Shown here one piece after another: positions 1 to 7,347 of a DNA stretch of 64,000 bases (position 1 is the first letter of the stretch; each line of letters starts with the position of its first letter). A model generated the notes under the pieces. It saw only the letters and a program-made list of their open reading frames with translations, made no database searches and was not told where the DNA came from. Source of the DNA: Clostridia bacterium (GTDB taxonomy: Bacteria; Bacillota; Clostridia; Christensenellales; Borkfalkiaceae); the NCBI GenBank assembly GCA_017465145.1, contig JAFTWU010000005.1, positions 19,394-83,393 of the forward strand. Direction: 5' to 3'. A program made the position numbers and the translations under genes.

Positions 1-233
1 TCCCACATATTCGTTTCTTCGTTTATGCGAAGGGTAGGGGTAAGTTTTTCGGGCGCACCGTTAACGTTAAGGTCTTCCCAAGTTACACCACCATCATAAG
101 AAGCTTCCCATTCTAGAGTAGTTTCGTTAATGCGGAGTTGTGGATAAAGTTTTTCGGGCGCTCCGCAACCAACGGCAAAAAGAGTGCCAAGGGAAAGAAC
201 AACCGAAAGCATAATGGATAAAACTTTTTTCAT
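1..233 (-). CDS. repeat-containing lipoprotein, 3' end beyond window
   Basis: The first 77 residues are visible; the gene runs off the left edge. The N-terminus is a lipoprotein signal (Met-Lys-Lys, hydrophobic core, then FAVGC), so a secreted, lipid-anchored protein is expected. After the Cys there are two copies of a roughly 32-residue repeat: GAPEKLYPQLRINETTLEWE, then SYDGGVTWEDL, then GAPEKLTPTLRINEETNMWE. The underlying DNA repeats AAGTTTTTCGGGCGC near 41 and 148. Such repeats are common in clostridial surface proteins and phage-like fibres, but I assign no function. A GGAGATAAAAGGAAA ribosome binding site precedes the ATG. What the rest of the protein carries is unknown. Confidence 0.75.
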   Translation of the reverse strand, partial: MKKVLSIMLSVVLSLGTLFAVGCGAPEKLYPQLRINETTLEWEASYDGGVTWEDLNVNGAPEKLTPTLRINEETNMW

Positions 234-268
234 TTCCTTTTATCTCCGATAAAATATTTTATAACGAC

Positions 269-297
269 ATTATACATTATGGTCAAAATGTTGTCAA
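269..297 (-). promoter_or_regulatory. sigma-A promoter of the repeat lipoprotein
   Basis: On the minus strand the -35 box is TTGACA (292-297) and the -10 box is TATAAT (269-274), separated by 17 nt. It points at the lipoprotein gene starting at 233. Confidence 0.75.
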
Positions 298-360
298 TAT
301 GTATTAAAAACTTTGTCAAAATTTTTTAATCGTAAAAGCGTGACACGGCAGTTTTCATCA

Positions 361-393
361 AAAATAAAAACAGGCTACGATTATATAGCCTGT
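361..393 (-). terminator. intrinsic terminator of the araC-type gene
   Basis: On the minus strand the 8-bp stem ACAGGCTA/TAGCCTGT is followed by TTTTTATTTTT. It lies about 80 nt past the stop codon of the regulator. Confidence 0.8.
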
Positions 394-472
394 GATAAGT
401 TAGACGTATATTTAGTTGAGATTGCTTAAAATTAACTGTTAAAAAGCTAAAATGCAAAAGGTTATTAAAATT

Positions 473-1318
473 CTAGCCGTTTTTTCTTTTGCAATAAACA
501 AGCGGGGTAGTGCCGTATTTTTTCTTAAACAAAGCAAAGAAATAACTTTCGCTTTTAAAATTCAAAAAACCAATTACTTGCGAAACGGGCATATCGGTGG
601 TTGAAAGCAAGTCTTTTGCAACGGATAAACGCTTGTCGTTAATAATTTCTGAAAAGGACTTGCCGTAAGCCTTATGCACGAATCTAGAAGTCTGTTTTTC
701 GCTTAAATGCAACCTATTTGCAAGGTCTTTTAAGGTGATAATTTGCGTATATTCGTTTGCGATAATAGAGTCCACGGTAAAAAGGTATTTCATACGGTCG
801 TAAACGGGGTGTTCTCTATCGTTTTTGCTAGTCGTGTAAGTGTTAATAATATCAAGCAAAATAATGCTTAACAAAGAGTTAATTTTAATTGAAGAGTCTT
901 CTAAATCTTCAATCATAGCAAGGTGCAATTCCTTTAAGAAAAACAAGGTTTTTTCACTTAACGGCAAGGTGTTTATAACGCTACCGAAAAGGTATTCTTC
1001 TAAAAGGTTATAGCGCGTTTTTTTTGCGCCCTTAGGCACGCTGAATTTCACCATAAAATTATATACGTTTTTGCGCATAGTGTAATGGTCTAGGTGCGGG
1101 GGAATAATTACGATAGAGTTTTCGTAAGAAAATTTATTGGTAGGAGTGGTTATTTCAAGCGGTTCTATGCAAAAGAAAATTTCCGTGTAAGCGTGTTGGT
1201 GCAAGTTCCTAGTAGAAGTCGGCTTAACGTCGCCCGTGTCGAAAAAGTTCTTTGCCAAAAACACTTCGGCTTGCAAGTTGTTAAAGTTTAGTTGTACGTC
1301 AAAAAATGCTCTTTCCAT
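473..1318 (-). CDS. AraC-family transcriptional regulator
   Basis: This is a 281-residue protein. Residues 1-160 form a cupin-like sensory half with His residues in HQHAYTEIFF. The C-terminal 100 residues are an AraC/XylS double helix-turn-helix (LANRLHLSEKQTSRFVHKAY, then the FKSESYFFALFKKKYGTTP signature). It is divergent from a sialidase-like gene and probably controls it in response to a sugar; this is inferred from position. The start ATG at 1318 has no ribosome binding site, because its promoter's -10 box ends only 6 nt upstream. A leaderless transcript is expected. Confidence 0.9.
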   Translation of the reverse strand: MERAFFDVQLNFNNLQAEVFLAKNFFDTGDVKPTSTRNLHQHAYTEIFFCIEPLEITTPTNKFSYENSIVIIPPHLDHYTMRKNVYNFMVKFSVPKGAKKTRYNLLEEYLFGSVINTLPLSEKTLFFLKELHLAMIEDLEDSSIKINSLLSIILLDIINTYTTSKNDREHPVYDRMKYLFTVDSIIANEYTQIITLKDLANRLHLSEKQTSRFVHKAYGKSFSEIINDKRLSVAKDLLSTTDMPVSQVIGFLNFKSESYFFALFKKKYGTTPLVYCKRKNG

Positions 1319-1324
1319 ACTTTT

Positions 1325-1353
1325 ATTGTAACATTTTAACTGCTAAATAACAA
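1325..1353 (-). promoter_or_regulatory. promoter of the AraC gene, leaderless arrangement
   Basis: On the minus strand TTGTTA (1348-1353), a 17-nt spacer and TACAAT (1325-1330) are seen. Only 6 nt separate the -10 box from the ATG, so transcription should start at or beside the A of the start codon. Confidence 0.6.
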
Positions 1354-1416
1354 CTATTTGCGCCTAAAAACTGCAAAAATCGGACATAATTTTAAATAAG
1401 GTGTCCTTTTACAATA

Positions 1417-1445
1417 TTGACTTACCCTTTTATAAAGGGTAAAAT
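1417..1445 (+). promoter_or_regulatory. promoter of the sialidase-like gene with operator palindrome
   Basis: TTGACT (1417-1422), a 17-nt spacer and TAAAAT (1440-1445) form a promoter. The spacer is almost filled by the perfect palindrome ACCCTTT-TAT-AAAGGGT (1424-1440). A dyad between the two boxes is the classic place for a repressor site. The binding protein is unknown; AraC proteins usually bind direct rather than inverted repeats. Confidence 0.6.
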
Positions 1446-1518
1446 ATAAAAGATATAAAAAAGATTTAACTTAAAATCGCTTGTCTAGTCAACAAAAAAA
1501 GTTTTAGCGGAGCAACAA

Positions 1519-2625
1519 ATGAAAACGCTTGGGAAAATTATCACCGATATAGCGCCCACAATCAATAACGGGCGCAATAGTGAAGGGGCTTTTATCCGTA
1601 TGGATAACGGCGTTATTGCCTTTGCGTATAGTAAGTTTGTTGCAGGCAGGGGATATGATGACGAACAAAGCGATATTGCCGTTTGTTTTTCCTTTGACGA
1701 AGGGGAAACCTTTACTAAAGAGCGCGTGATAATTTCGGCAAAAGAAAGCGGTGCGCAAAATTTAATGAGCGTTTCTTTACTTAAAATGCAAGACGGTAGC
1801 ATAGGCGTTTTTTACGCAAAAAAGATAACCGCGTTAAACAGCACTTATTGTATGCGCAAAACCCGTGATTTTATAGAATTCAGCAAAGAGATAACCTGTT
1901 TGCCTTGCGATAGATATTACGTGGTTAATAACGATAGGGTAAGAAGACTTTCTAACGGCGATATAATAATTCCCGCAAGCTATTTCATACTTGAACTAAA
2001 AAACCCATCTTTAGGTGTAATGCATTATAAAAACGTTAAATCGCACGGCGGAATAGCGCAGTTTTTTATCTCTAAAGACGACGGACAAACTTGGTCGCAA
2101 CTATCTAGTGACCTATATCTGCCCATAGAAGATAGTAAAACGGGGCTACAAGAAGGGGGAGTAGAAGAACTTGACGACGGCAGATTATACTCTTATTTTC
2201 GCACCGACCAAGGCTGTCAGTTTCAGTCGATATCACTAGACGGCGGAAAGACGTGGGGAGAAGTAATTCCTTCAAGATTTACTTCACCAACTTCGCCTAT
2301 GAACACCAAGCGACTAAAAAACGGCAAATTTGCCATAGTTTATAACCCAACGCCCTTAATGGCGGGCAGAAGTGAAGACGTAGACGGCGCGTGGACGGGT
2401 GGCAGAAACCCACTCGTTTTACGGCTTGCCGATGGAAACATGAAAAAAATAGGGGCTATTAACCAAATAGAGAACGATAAAAAGCGCGGTTTTTGTTACT
2501 CTGCCATTTTTGAAACGGAAGACGGCTTGTTGCTTGGATATTGCGCGGGCGGTGGTGCAGATTATTCCACCCTTAACCGTTTAAGAATAAGAAAAATTTA
2601 CGCTAGCGAACTTGAAAACGCTTAG
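1519..2625 (+). CDS. sialidase-like (BNR/Asp-box) glycosidase
   Basis: This is a 368-residue protein without a signal peptide, so probably cytoplasmic. Asp-box motifs (Ser-x-Asp-x-Gly-x-Thr-Trp type) are visible at about residue 58 (SFDEGETF), 188 (SKDDGQTW) and 240 (SLDGGKTW), typical of six-bladed beta-propeller sialidases. An N-terminal Arg in NNGRNSEGAF fits the family. Release of sialic acid or a related sugar is the family role; substrate is not proven here. The gene stands alone, divergent from the AraC regulator, and ends in its own terminator. Other BNR-repeat enzymes (for example neuraminidase-like lyases) cannot be excluded. Confidence 0.75.
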   Translation: MKTLGKIITDIAPTINNGRNSEGAFIRMDNGVIAFAYSKFVAGRGYDDEQSDIAVCFSFDEGETFTKERVIISAKESGAQNLMSVSLLKMQDGSIGVFYAKKITALNSTYCMRKTRDFIEFSKEITCLPCDRYYVVNNDRVRRLSNGDIIIPASYFILELKNPSLGVMHYKNVKSHGGIAQFFISKDDGQTWSQLSSDLYLPIEDSKTGLQEGGVEELDDGRLYSYFRTDQGCQFQSISLDGGKTWGEVIPSRFTSPTSPMNTKRLKNGKFAIVYNPTPLMAGRSEDVDGAWTGGRNPLVLRLADGNMKKIGAINQIENDKKRGFCYSAIFETEDGLLLGYCAGGGADYSTLNRLRIRKIYASELENA

Positions 2626-2698
2626 CAAAATGTGCGAAAAAGCGTTAATTAAAAACCCGAAAATCAAAGATAATAAACACCTAAAAATAAGCAATAAA

Positions 2699-2733
2699 GA
2701 TAAGTCAGCGTTCATTTCGTTGACTTATTTTTT
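2699..2733 (+). terminator. intrinsic terminator after the sialidase-like gene
   Basis: The stem ATAAGTCA/TGACTTAT (2700-2707 and 2721-2728) with a 13-nt loop is followed by a T run. The 3' arm doubles as part of the next promoter's -35 box. Confidence 0.65.
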
Positions 2734-2748
2734 ATATTACTGTATAAT
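2720..2748 (+). promoter_or_regulatory. promoter of the degV-family gene
   Basis: TTGACT (2720-2725), 17 nt, TATAAT (2743-2748). It overlaps the downstream arm of the preceding terminator. Confidence 0.65.
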
Positions 2749-2836
2749 TTTTGCATTGTTTGGCGATTGATTTTAACACAATCTCTATTGTTTGTTAATG
2801 AAAAAACGGAAAACACTAATGATAAAGGAGAGAAAA

Positions 2837-3712
2837 ATGAACTTTCAATTATTTACCGATACCGACACCGATATCACCCCAGAACTTGCCACTCACTACG
2901 GCTATAAATTGATAAGTATGCCTTATTCCACAAAAGAAGGGGAAACGGTGCACCCGTACGAAGATTTTGAAAAATTCGATTATTCCGCATTTTATAATTT
3001 GTTAAGAAAAGGCGCTTTGCCCACCACGTTTGGTTTGTCGCCCGTAAAGTATAAAGAATATTTTGAACCCACCTTAAAAGAAGGTAAAGATATTTTATAC
3101 GTGCATTTTTCAAAGGCGATGAGCGGAACTTTCGACGCGATGGAAATTGCCTTGCGCGAACTCAAAGAACAATACCCCGACCGCACCGTGTATACGATAG
3201 ATACTAAAGCGATAACTATTTTAAGTTATAATCTAGTGCGCGCTATCGGTGATTTAGCATTAAAGGGCGCTAGCATACAAGAACTTATTGAATTTGCGGA
3301 AAAAGAAGTTGACCACTACGCCGTTTACTTTTTTGCCGACGACCTTAAATTCTTTGGCCGTAGCGGTAGGGTAAGCGGAATTGCTGCAACAATGGGCAAT
3401 CTTTTGGGGTTGCGCCCCATATTAACTATGACAAGAGAAGGCAAAATGTGTTCAGTTGCTAAAGCAAGGGGCAGAAAAGCGGCAATAGATAAAATGCTAG
3501 AATACGTAAAAACGCTTGGCGACGATATAAAAAATCACCGCGTTATAATCGGGCACGGCGACGCACTAGATATTGCAAAAGAAATTGAAAAAACCTTAAA
3601 AGATGAATACGGCGAAGACTTAAACACCGAAATAGTAGTCGTTAACCCCACGGCAGGTTGCCATTGTGGGCCAGACACATTGGGCGTATCCTTCCACGCT
3701 ATTCATAGATAG
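2837..3712 (+). CDS. DegV family fatty-acid-binding protein
   Basis: This is a 291-residue protein. The ATG at 2837 is chosen because AAAGGAGAG sits just upstream; an in-frame ATG-less extension begins 45 nt earlier. DegV motifs are present: DTDTDITPE at the N-terminus, a Ser/Thr-rich ligand-binding segment (KAMSGTFDA), the FFGRSGR loop, and C-terminal HCGPDTLGVSF. DegV proteins bind fatty acids; several act as FakB subunits that present fatty acids to the kinase FakA. No fakA is in the window. It is monocistronic with its own promoter and terminator. Confidence 0.9.
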   Translation: MNFQLFTDTDTDITPELATHYGYKLISMPYSTKEGETVHPYEDFEKFDYSAFYNLLRKGALPTTFGLSPVKYKEYFEPTLKEGKDILYVHFSKAMSGTFDAMEIALRELKEQYPDRTVYTIDTKAITILSYNLVRAIGDLALKGASIQELIEFAEKEVDHYAVYFFADDLKFFGRSGRVSGIAATMGNLLGLRPILTMTREGKMCSVAKARGRKAAIDKMLEYVKTLGDDIKNHRVIIGHGDALDIAKEIEKTLKDEYGEDLNTEIVVVNPTAGCHCGPDTLGVSFHAIHR

Positions 3713-3734
3713 GAATTCTTTTAATATAAAACAA

Positions 3735-3769
3735 AAAAGGCTAACGATAACCGTTGGCCTTTAATTTTT
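3735..3769 (+). terminator. intrinsic terminator after degV
   Basis: The stem AAAGGCTAACG/CGTTGGCCTTT has one mismatch and is followed by AATTTTT. Confidence 0.75.
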
Positions 3770-3780
3770 CCCTAAAAATC

Positions 3781-3837
3781 GGCATAAAACGGCAAAAAAG
3801 CGCATAAAGTTAACTATTCGTTAAAGGGGGAATAGTT
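3781..3837 (+). promoter_or_regulatory. possible sigma-E promoter and SD-presenting hairpin of spoIIID
   Basis: GGCATAAAA (3781-3789) and CATAAAGT (3803-3810) resemble the -35 and -10 boxes of the mother-cell factor sigma-E, which transcribes spoIIID in Bacillus. Just downstream AACTATTC (3812-3819) can pair perfectly with GAATAGTT (3830-3837). The ribosome binding site AAAGGGGG lies in the loop and the stem abuts the ATG. Confidence 0.4.
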
Positions 3838-4095
3838 ATGCGCACCGATATTAAAGACAGGGTGTTAGAAGAAGCCTATTTTATAGCGCAAACGGGCGCT
3901 ACCGTTAGGGCTACGGCTAAAATTTTTCATTATTCTAAATCTACCGTTCATAAAGACGTAAGTTATAGGCTTATAAAAATTGACCGCGAACTCTACGCGC
4001 GCGTTAAAATAGCGCTACAAAAAAATCTTGCAGAACGCCATATCCGTGGGGGAGAAGCCACTCGCCAAAAATTTCTTAAAAACAAAGAAATTTAA
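3838..4095 (+). CDS. spoIIID: sporulation transcription factor SpoIIID
   Basis: This is an 85-residue protein. The helix-turn-helix carries the SpoIIID signature (TVRATAKIFHYSKSTVHKDV at residues 22-41), followed by the basic C-terminal helix. In Bacillus, SpoIIID acts in the mother cell and switches genes between the sigma-E and sigma-K stages. Its presence says the organism makes spores or descends from one that did. Length is normal for the family. The AAAGGGGG ribosome binding site is strong. The gene is monocistronic, convergent with the S1C protease, and ends in a terminator. Confidence 0.95.
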   Translation: MRTDIKDRVLEEAYFIAQTGATVRATAKIFHYSKSTVHKDVSYRLIKIDRELYARVKIALQKNLAERHIRGGEATRQKFLKNKEI

Positions 4096-4120
4096 GGACG
4101 TCGCGTTTATCACGCTAAAA

Positions 4121-4152
4121 AAAAGGATAGCACTTGCTATCCTTTTATGTTT
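4121..4152 (+). terminator. intrinsic terminator after spoIIID
   Basis: The perfect 11-bp stem AAAAGGATAGC/GCTATCCTTTT has the loop ACTT. It may also serve the convergent protease gene. Confidence 0.85.
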
Positions 4153-4201
4153 CGTTAGTGATTAAAAATTAGTATTAACGCTTATGTACTTAGCTACTAC
4201 G

Positions 4202-5164
4202 TTAGTTAGTATAAACGTAAGTTTCTAAAAAATTATTAACCGCCGTCATAGGCAACGCATAGCCTATTTTAGTTTCTTCATTTCCCGCAAAAGTTACGCC
4301 AACTACTTGCATATCGGGGTTGATTAACGGGCCACCGCTAGAGCCGTGGTCGGTAAAGGCGGTATGGCGGGTATTGCCGTAAAAGGTGGTGGGGTTTTCT
4401 TCGCCTACGGCAACCGCAACGTTAATAGCGGTAACTTTGCCAAAGGTAATGCAGTTAACTTGCCCTAAGGGTGCGCCAAGAGCAATAACGTCATCATTAA
4501 CTTTTGGAGAAGACGCTAACGGAAGAGCGATAGTTTCGGTATCGTCTGCCGTTGCAGAAAAGTATAAACACGCTAAATCTTGGCTTGGAGAATCGGCAAC
4601 CAACGTGCCGGTAAAATCGTTGCCTTGATAATCGTAAATCTTAAATGTTTGTGAATATGCGCCCGTAAGTTTTTCAACAACGTGGCTATTAGTTAAAACG
4701 TAATATCTTCCCGCGGAAATCTTAAAGCAGAACCCAGAACCTTGCGAGCCTTTTTGGTTAAGTCCAACTTGGCAAACGTTTTCAATTTTAACAACGCCTT
4801 TCATCGTTTGCGTAGAAATGGTGTTGGTAAGGGTAACGCCGTCTAGCACCCAACCTGCGTAAAGGGTAAATTCACGGGTAACGTCTTTGGCGAAATCGTA
4901 GCGCGCCGTTAAGTTTTCATCGGTAAACCAGCCTGTAAAAACGTAGTGGGTGCGCGTTGGGTCGTTGGGCGTGTTGATAGGCTCACCGATAACGGCGTCA
5001 AGCGTGCCAACGGTTGTGCCGTCGTTATAATTAAGGGTAATGGTAACGGCGTCGCCATCGTTATAAAACTTTATAGGTTTTGGCAAAAACTCGCAAGCGG
5101 AAAGGCTTGCAAGCGCCATCATTAAGCAAAGTATTAAAGCGGTAATTTTTAATTTTCTCTTCAT
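4202..5164 (-). CDS. secreted trypsin-like (S1C) protease lipoprotein with InlB-type repeat
   Basis: This is a 320-residue protein. The ATG at 5164 is chosen because GAAAGGG precedes it and the signal peptide then begins MKRKLK; a longer frame starts 36 nt upstream. The lipobox ends in LSAC. Residues about 35-105 form one Listeria-Bacteroides (InlB B) repeat, ending YVFTGWFTDENL...FTLYAGW. The rest is a chymotrypsin-fold protease with triad His (TNSHVV), Asp (SQDLACLY) and Ser (GSSGGP). There is no PDZ domain. A cell-surface quality-control or substrate-processing protease is likely. It has its own promoter and is convergent with spoIIID. Confidence 0.88.
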   Translation of the reverse strand: MKRKLKITALILCLMMALASLSACEFLPKPIKFYNDGDAVTITLNYNDGTTVGTLDAVIGEPINTPNDPTRTHYVFTGWFTDENLTARYDFAKDVTREFTLYAGWVLDGVTLTNTISTQTMKGVVKIENVCQVGLNQKGSQGSGFCFKISAGRYYVLTNSHVVEKLTGAYSQTFKIYDYQGNDFTGTLVADSPSQDLACLYFSATADDTETIALPLASSPKVNDDVIALGAPLGQVNCITFGKVTAINVAVAVGEENPTTFYGNTRHTAFTDHGSSGGPLINPDMQVVGVTFAGNEETKIGYALPMTAVNNFLETYVYTN

Positions 5165-5234
5165 AAAAACCCTTTCGCCCAAAGAAAAAACAAGGCGCAA
5201 AAATGGTAAATCTTAATATTTATCTATATAATAT

Positions 5235-5263
5235 ACATTATCAGTCCTTGTTTTATTTGTCAA
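5235..5263 (-). promoter_or_regulatory. promoter of the S1C protease
   Basis: On the minus strand TTGACA (5258-5263), 17 nt, TAATGT (5235-5240). Confidence 0.65.
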
Positions 5264-5327
5264 GAAAGAAAAAAACAAAAATTATCTTAAAAATTATTCC
5301 GTACGGCAGGTTTTAGCGCTTATCCGC

Positions 5328-5356
5328 TTGACATGGGGGCGCGCGTATAATAAAAT
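5328..5356 (+). promoter_or_regulatory. promoter of the ABC importer operon leader
   Basis: TTGACA (5328-5333), 17 nt, TAAAAT (5351-5356). Transcription should begin near 5363, at the start of the structured leader. Confidence 0.7.
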
Positions 5357-5362
5357 GTAATC

Positions 5363-5485
5363 GTAAATACCTAACCTGAAAGGTTCGCCTGACAGCGCAG
5401 GGGCAATACTTGTTAAATTACAGGGCAAATTGTGCCTTGTTTATTCACGTATCTCCCTTCGCAACGGCGAAGGGAGTTTCATTTT
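5363..5485 (+). ncRNA. structured leader with terminator, candidate riboswitch
   Basis: Between promoter and first gene lie three small hairpins: AACCT/AGGTT (5373-5385), CCTG/CAGG (5388-5401) and AGGGCA/TGCCTT (5422-5438). A strong intrinsic terminator follows: CTCCCTTCGC/GCGAAGGGAG (5453-5476), loop AACG, then TTTCATTTT. A terminator ahead of an importer operon with no leader peptide visible suggests metabolite-controlled attenuation. The conserved CTGAGA of TPP riboswitches and the ykkC guanidine-I core are absent, so I cannot name a class. SsuA-type importers are controlled by several riboswitch classes in other Firmicutes. Confidence 0.5.
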
Positions 5486-5548
5486 AAACGAAAATTCTAA
5501 TTTTTAGGTAAAAGGTGATAATAAGTATAATGCCAAAAGGAGAATGCT

Positions 5549-6541
5549 ATGAAAAAACTTATTGCACTTATTTTAAGCGTATTGTCGCTTGCAACCTGTT
5601 TTGCTTTTAGCGGTTGTAAAGCCCCCACGCCGCAAACTTTAACTTTCGTTGCGCCAGACGGTGCTCCCGCACTTGCGATAGCGCAAATGATAAAAGAAAA
5701 CGCCACCTTTGAAACGGGCAAAACGGTTAACTATAAAATAGTTAAACCTGCCGACATCGGCGCGCAAATGATGACGGGTAGCGCAGATATTATGATAATG
5801 CCCGTAAACGCCGCTTCAAAATTATACAAGGCAAACACTAGCGACCCCTACAAAATGGCGGGCGTAGTAACCCACGGAAATCTTTATGTTTTAAGTAAAA
5901 CCCCGCTTACCGTAAACGACCTAAAAGATAAAGTGGTTGGCGTTATAAGTCAAGGTGCAGTTCCCGATTTAACTTTCCGCGCAGTATTAAATAAGACGCA
6001 AATCGCTTACGAAACAAGCGATACTATAGTTGCAAATAAAGTTGCTATAAAATATTATGGCGATGCATCAAACCTTGTTCCCGCGTTAAGAACGGAAGAA
6101 ATAGAAATCGGCTTATTACCAGAACCCGCCGCATCAAAATTGCAAAAACTTAACACCGCTTATCAATATAGGCTAGACGTTCAACAATTATATAACGGCA
6201 CGACAAGTGCATATCCCCAAGCCGTTTTAATGATTAAGTCTAGCGTTTTATCCGCTCACCCCGAAATTGTAAACAATATTGTAAATTGGCTTGTTGCAAA
6301 TGCTACTTGGATTAAAACCAACACCGTAGACGCGGTTAACGCCGTATCTTCTGCCGTGGTTGAAGGGGTAACCCCCTCTCTATCTGCAAACGATATCACT
6401 TCAAGCGTTATCGATAACTGCAAAATTTATTGGCAACCCGCCTATGACGCAAAAGAAGAAGTTATAAATTATTTGGCAGATTTCCGCGCGCTTGCTCCGC
6501 AGTCTGCAGGTGCCGTTGCCGACGATTTCTTTATTTTATAA
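5549..6541 (+). CDS. ABC transporter substrate-binding lipoprotein (SsuA/ThiY/NMT1-like)
   Basis: This is a 330-residue protein with an AAAGGAGAA ribosome binding site. The signal peptide ends at lipobox FSGC. The mature part has the type-2 binding-protein pattern of the SsuA/ThiY group: VAPDGAPALAIAQMI near the start and a hinge segment GSADIMIMPVNAASKL. It should capture a small organic ligand outside the cell and deliver it to the permease encoded next. The ligand is not deducible; sulfonates, thiamine precursors and guanidine-type compounds are known for relatives. It is the first gene of a three-gene operon behind a terminator-bearing leader. Confidence 0.85.
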   Translation: MKKLIALILSVLSLATCFAFSGCKAPTPQTLTFVAPDGAPALAIAQMIKENATFETGKTVNYKIVKPADIGAQMMTGSADIMIMPVNAASKLYKANTSDPYKMAGVVTHGNLYVLSKTPLTVNDLKDKVVGVISQGAVPDLTFRAVLNKTQIAYETSDTIVANKVAIKYYGDASNLVPALRTEEIEIGLLPEPAASKLQKLNTAYQYRLDVQQLYNGTTSAYPQAVLMIKSSVLSAHPEIVNNIVNWLVANATWIKTNTVDAVNAVSSAVVEGVTPSLSANDITSSVIDNCKIYWQPAYDAKEEVINYLADFRALAPQSAGAVADDFFIL

Positions 6542-6588
6542 AAAGTTTTATTAAAAATCTATCAAAGGTAGTTTAGGAAAAATTAAAA

Positions 6589-7347
6589 GTGAAAAAAGTC
6601 GATAAAATTCTAAACTTAATATTGCCCGTTTTAACTATAGCGTGCATATTTTTAGTTTGGGGCATAACCGCAAAAAGCGTGGATAATCCCTTTATATTGC
6701 CATCAGTAAGGGAAGTGGCAATCTCTTGTGGCGCGCTCTTTAAGGACAAGGCTTTTTATCTTGCACTTTTAAAAACCTTGCTATCTTCGTTAATTGCTTT
6801 TTTAATATCTTTCGCCCTTGCATTCTTAACGGCTTATCTTACCAAAAAAAGCGCGAAGGCAGAAGTTATTTTGCGCCCGATTATCGCAATAATTCGCGCA
6901 CTTCCCACAGTTGCCGTGGTGTTAATGTTATACCTTTGGACTACTTCTGATATCGCACCCGTAGTGGTTACTATGCTCGTTGTATATCCAACGCTATATC
7001 AAAACGTAAAACAGGCGCTAGACACCACCGACGATTACACTTTAGAAATGTGCAAAATCTTTAACGTTTCTAAAAAAGACGTTTTGTTAAAAGTGCAACT
7101 ACCCCTTGCCGCACCCGACCTTCTTTCCGCAATAGGTAGCGGACTTTCGCTAAATCTTAAACTTATGGTGGCGGCGGAAGTATTATCGTCAACGGCAAAT
7201 TGTTTAGGGTTTATGCTTAATCAGTCTAAAATTTACTATGAACAAGCAACTTTAATCGCGCTTGTAGTTATAGTAATTGCCGTCGGGCTTATCATTGACG
7301 GCGCTTTTAACCTACTTTCTAAAAAGGCGGGTAAGTGGAAATGTTAA
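6589..7347 (+). CDS. ABC transporter permease (SsuC/TauC-like)
   Basis: This is a 252-residue integral membrane protein with about six hydrophobic segments. The start is GTG at 6589, preceded by TAGGAAAA. The EAA loop that docks on the ATPase is visible around residues 145-170 (TLEMCKIFNVSKKDVLLKVQ, then LPLAAPDLL). This matches the binding-protein-dependent permease domain of the nitrate/sulfonate/bicarbonate group. It follows the binding protein by 47 nt and overlaps the ATPase start by 7 nt, so translation of the two is probably coupled. Confidence 0.87.
   Translation: MKKVDKILNLILPVLTIACIFLVWGITAKSVDNPFILPSVREVAISCGALFKDKAFYLALLKTLLSSLIAFLISFALAFLTAYLTKKSAKAEVILRPIIAIIRALPTVAVVLMLYLWTTSDIAPVVVTMLVVYPTLYQNVKQALDTTDDYTLEMCKIFNVSKKDVLLKVQLPLAAPDLLSAIGSGLSLNLKLMVAAEVLSSTANCLGFMLNQSKIYYEQATLIALVVIVIAVGLIIDGAFNLLSKKAGKWKC

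Noticed and set aside
5363-5485. TPP riboswitch, suggested by ACCTGA and CAGCGCAGGG
   Set aside because: The CTGAGA half and the spacing needed for the TPP fold are missing, and transcription starts too close upstream.
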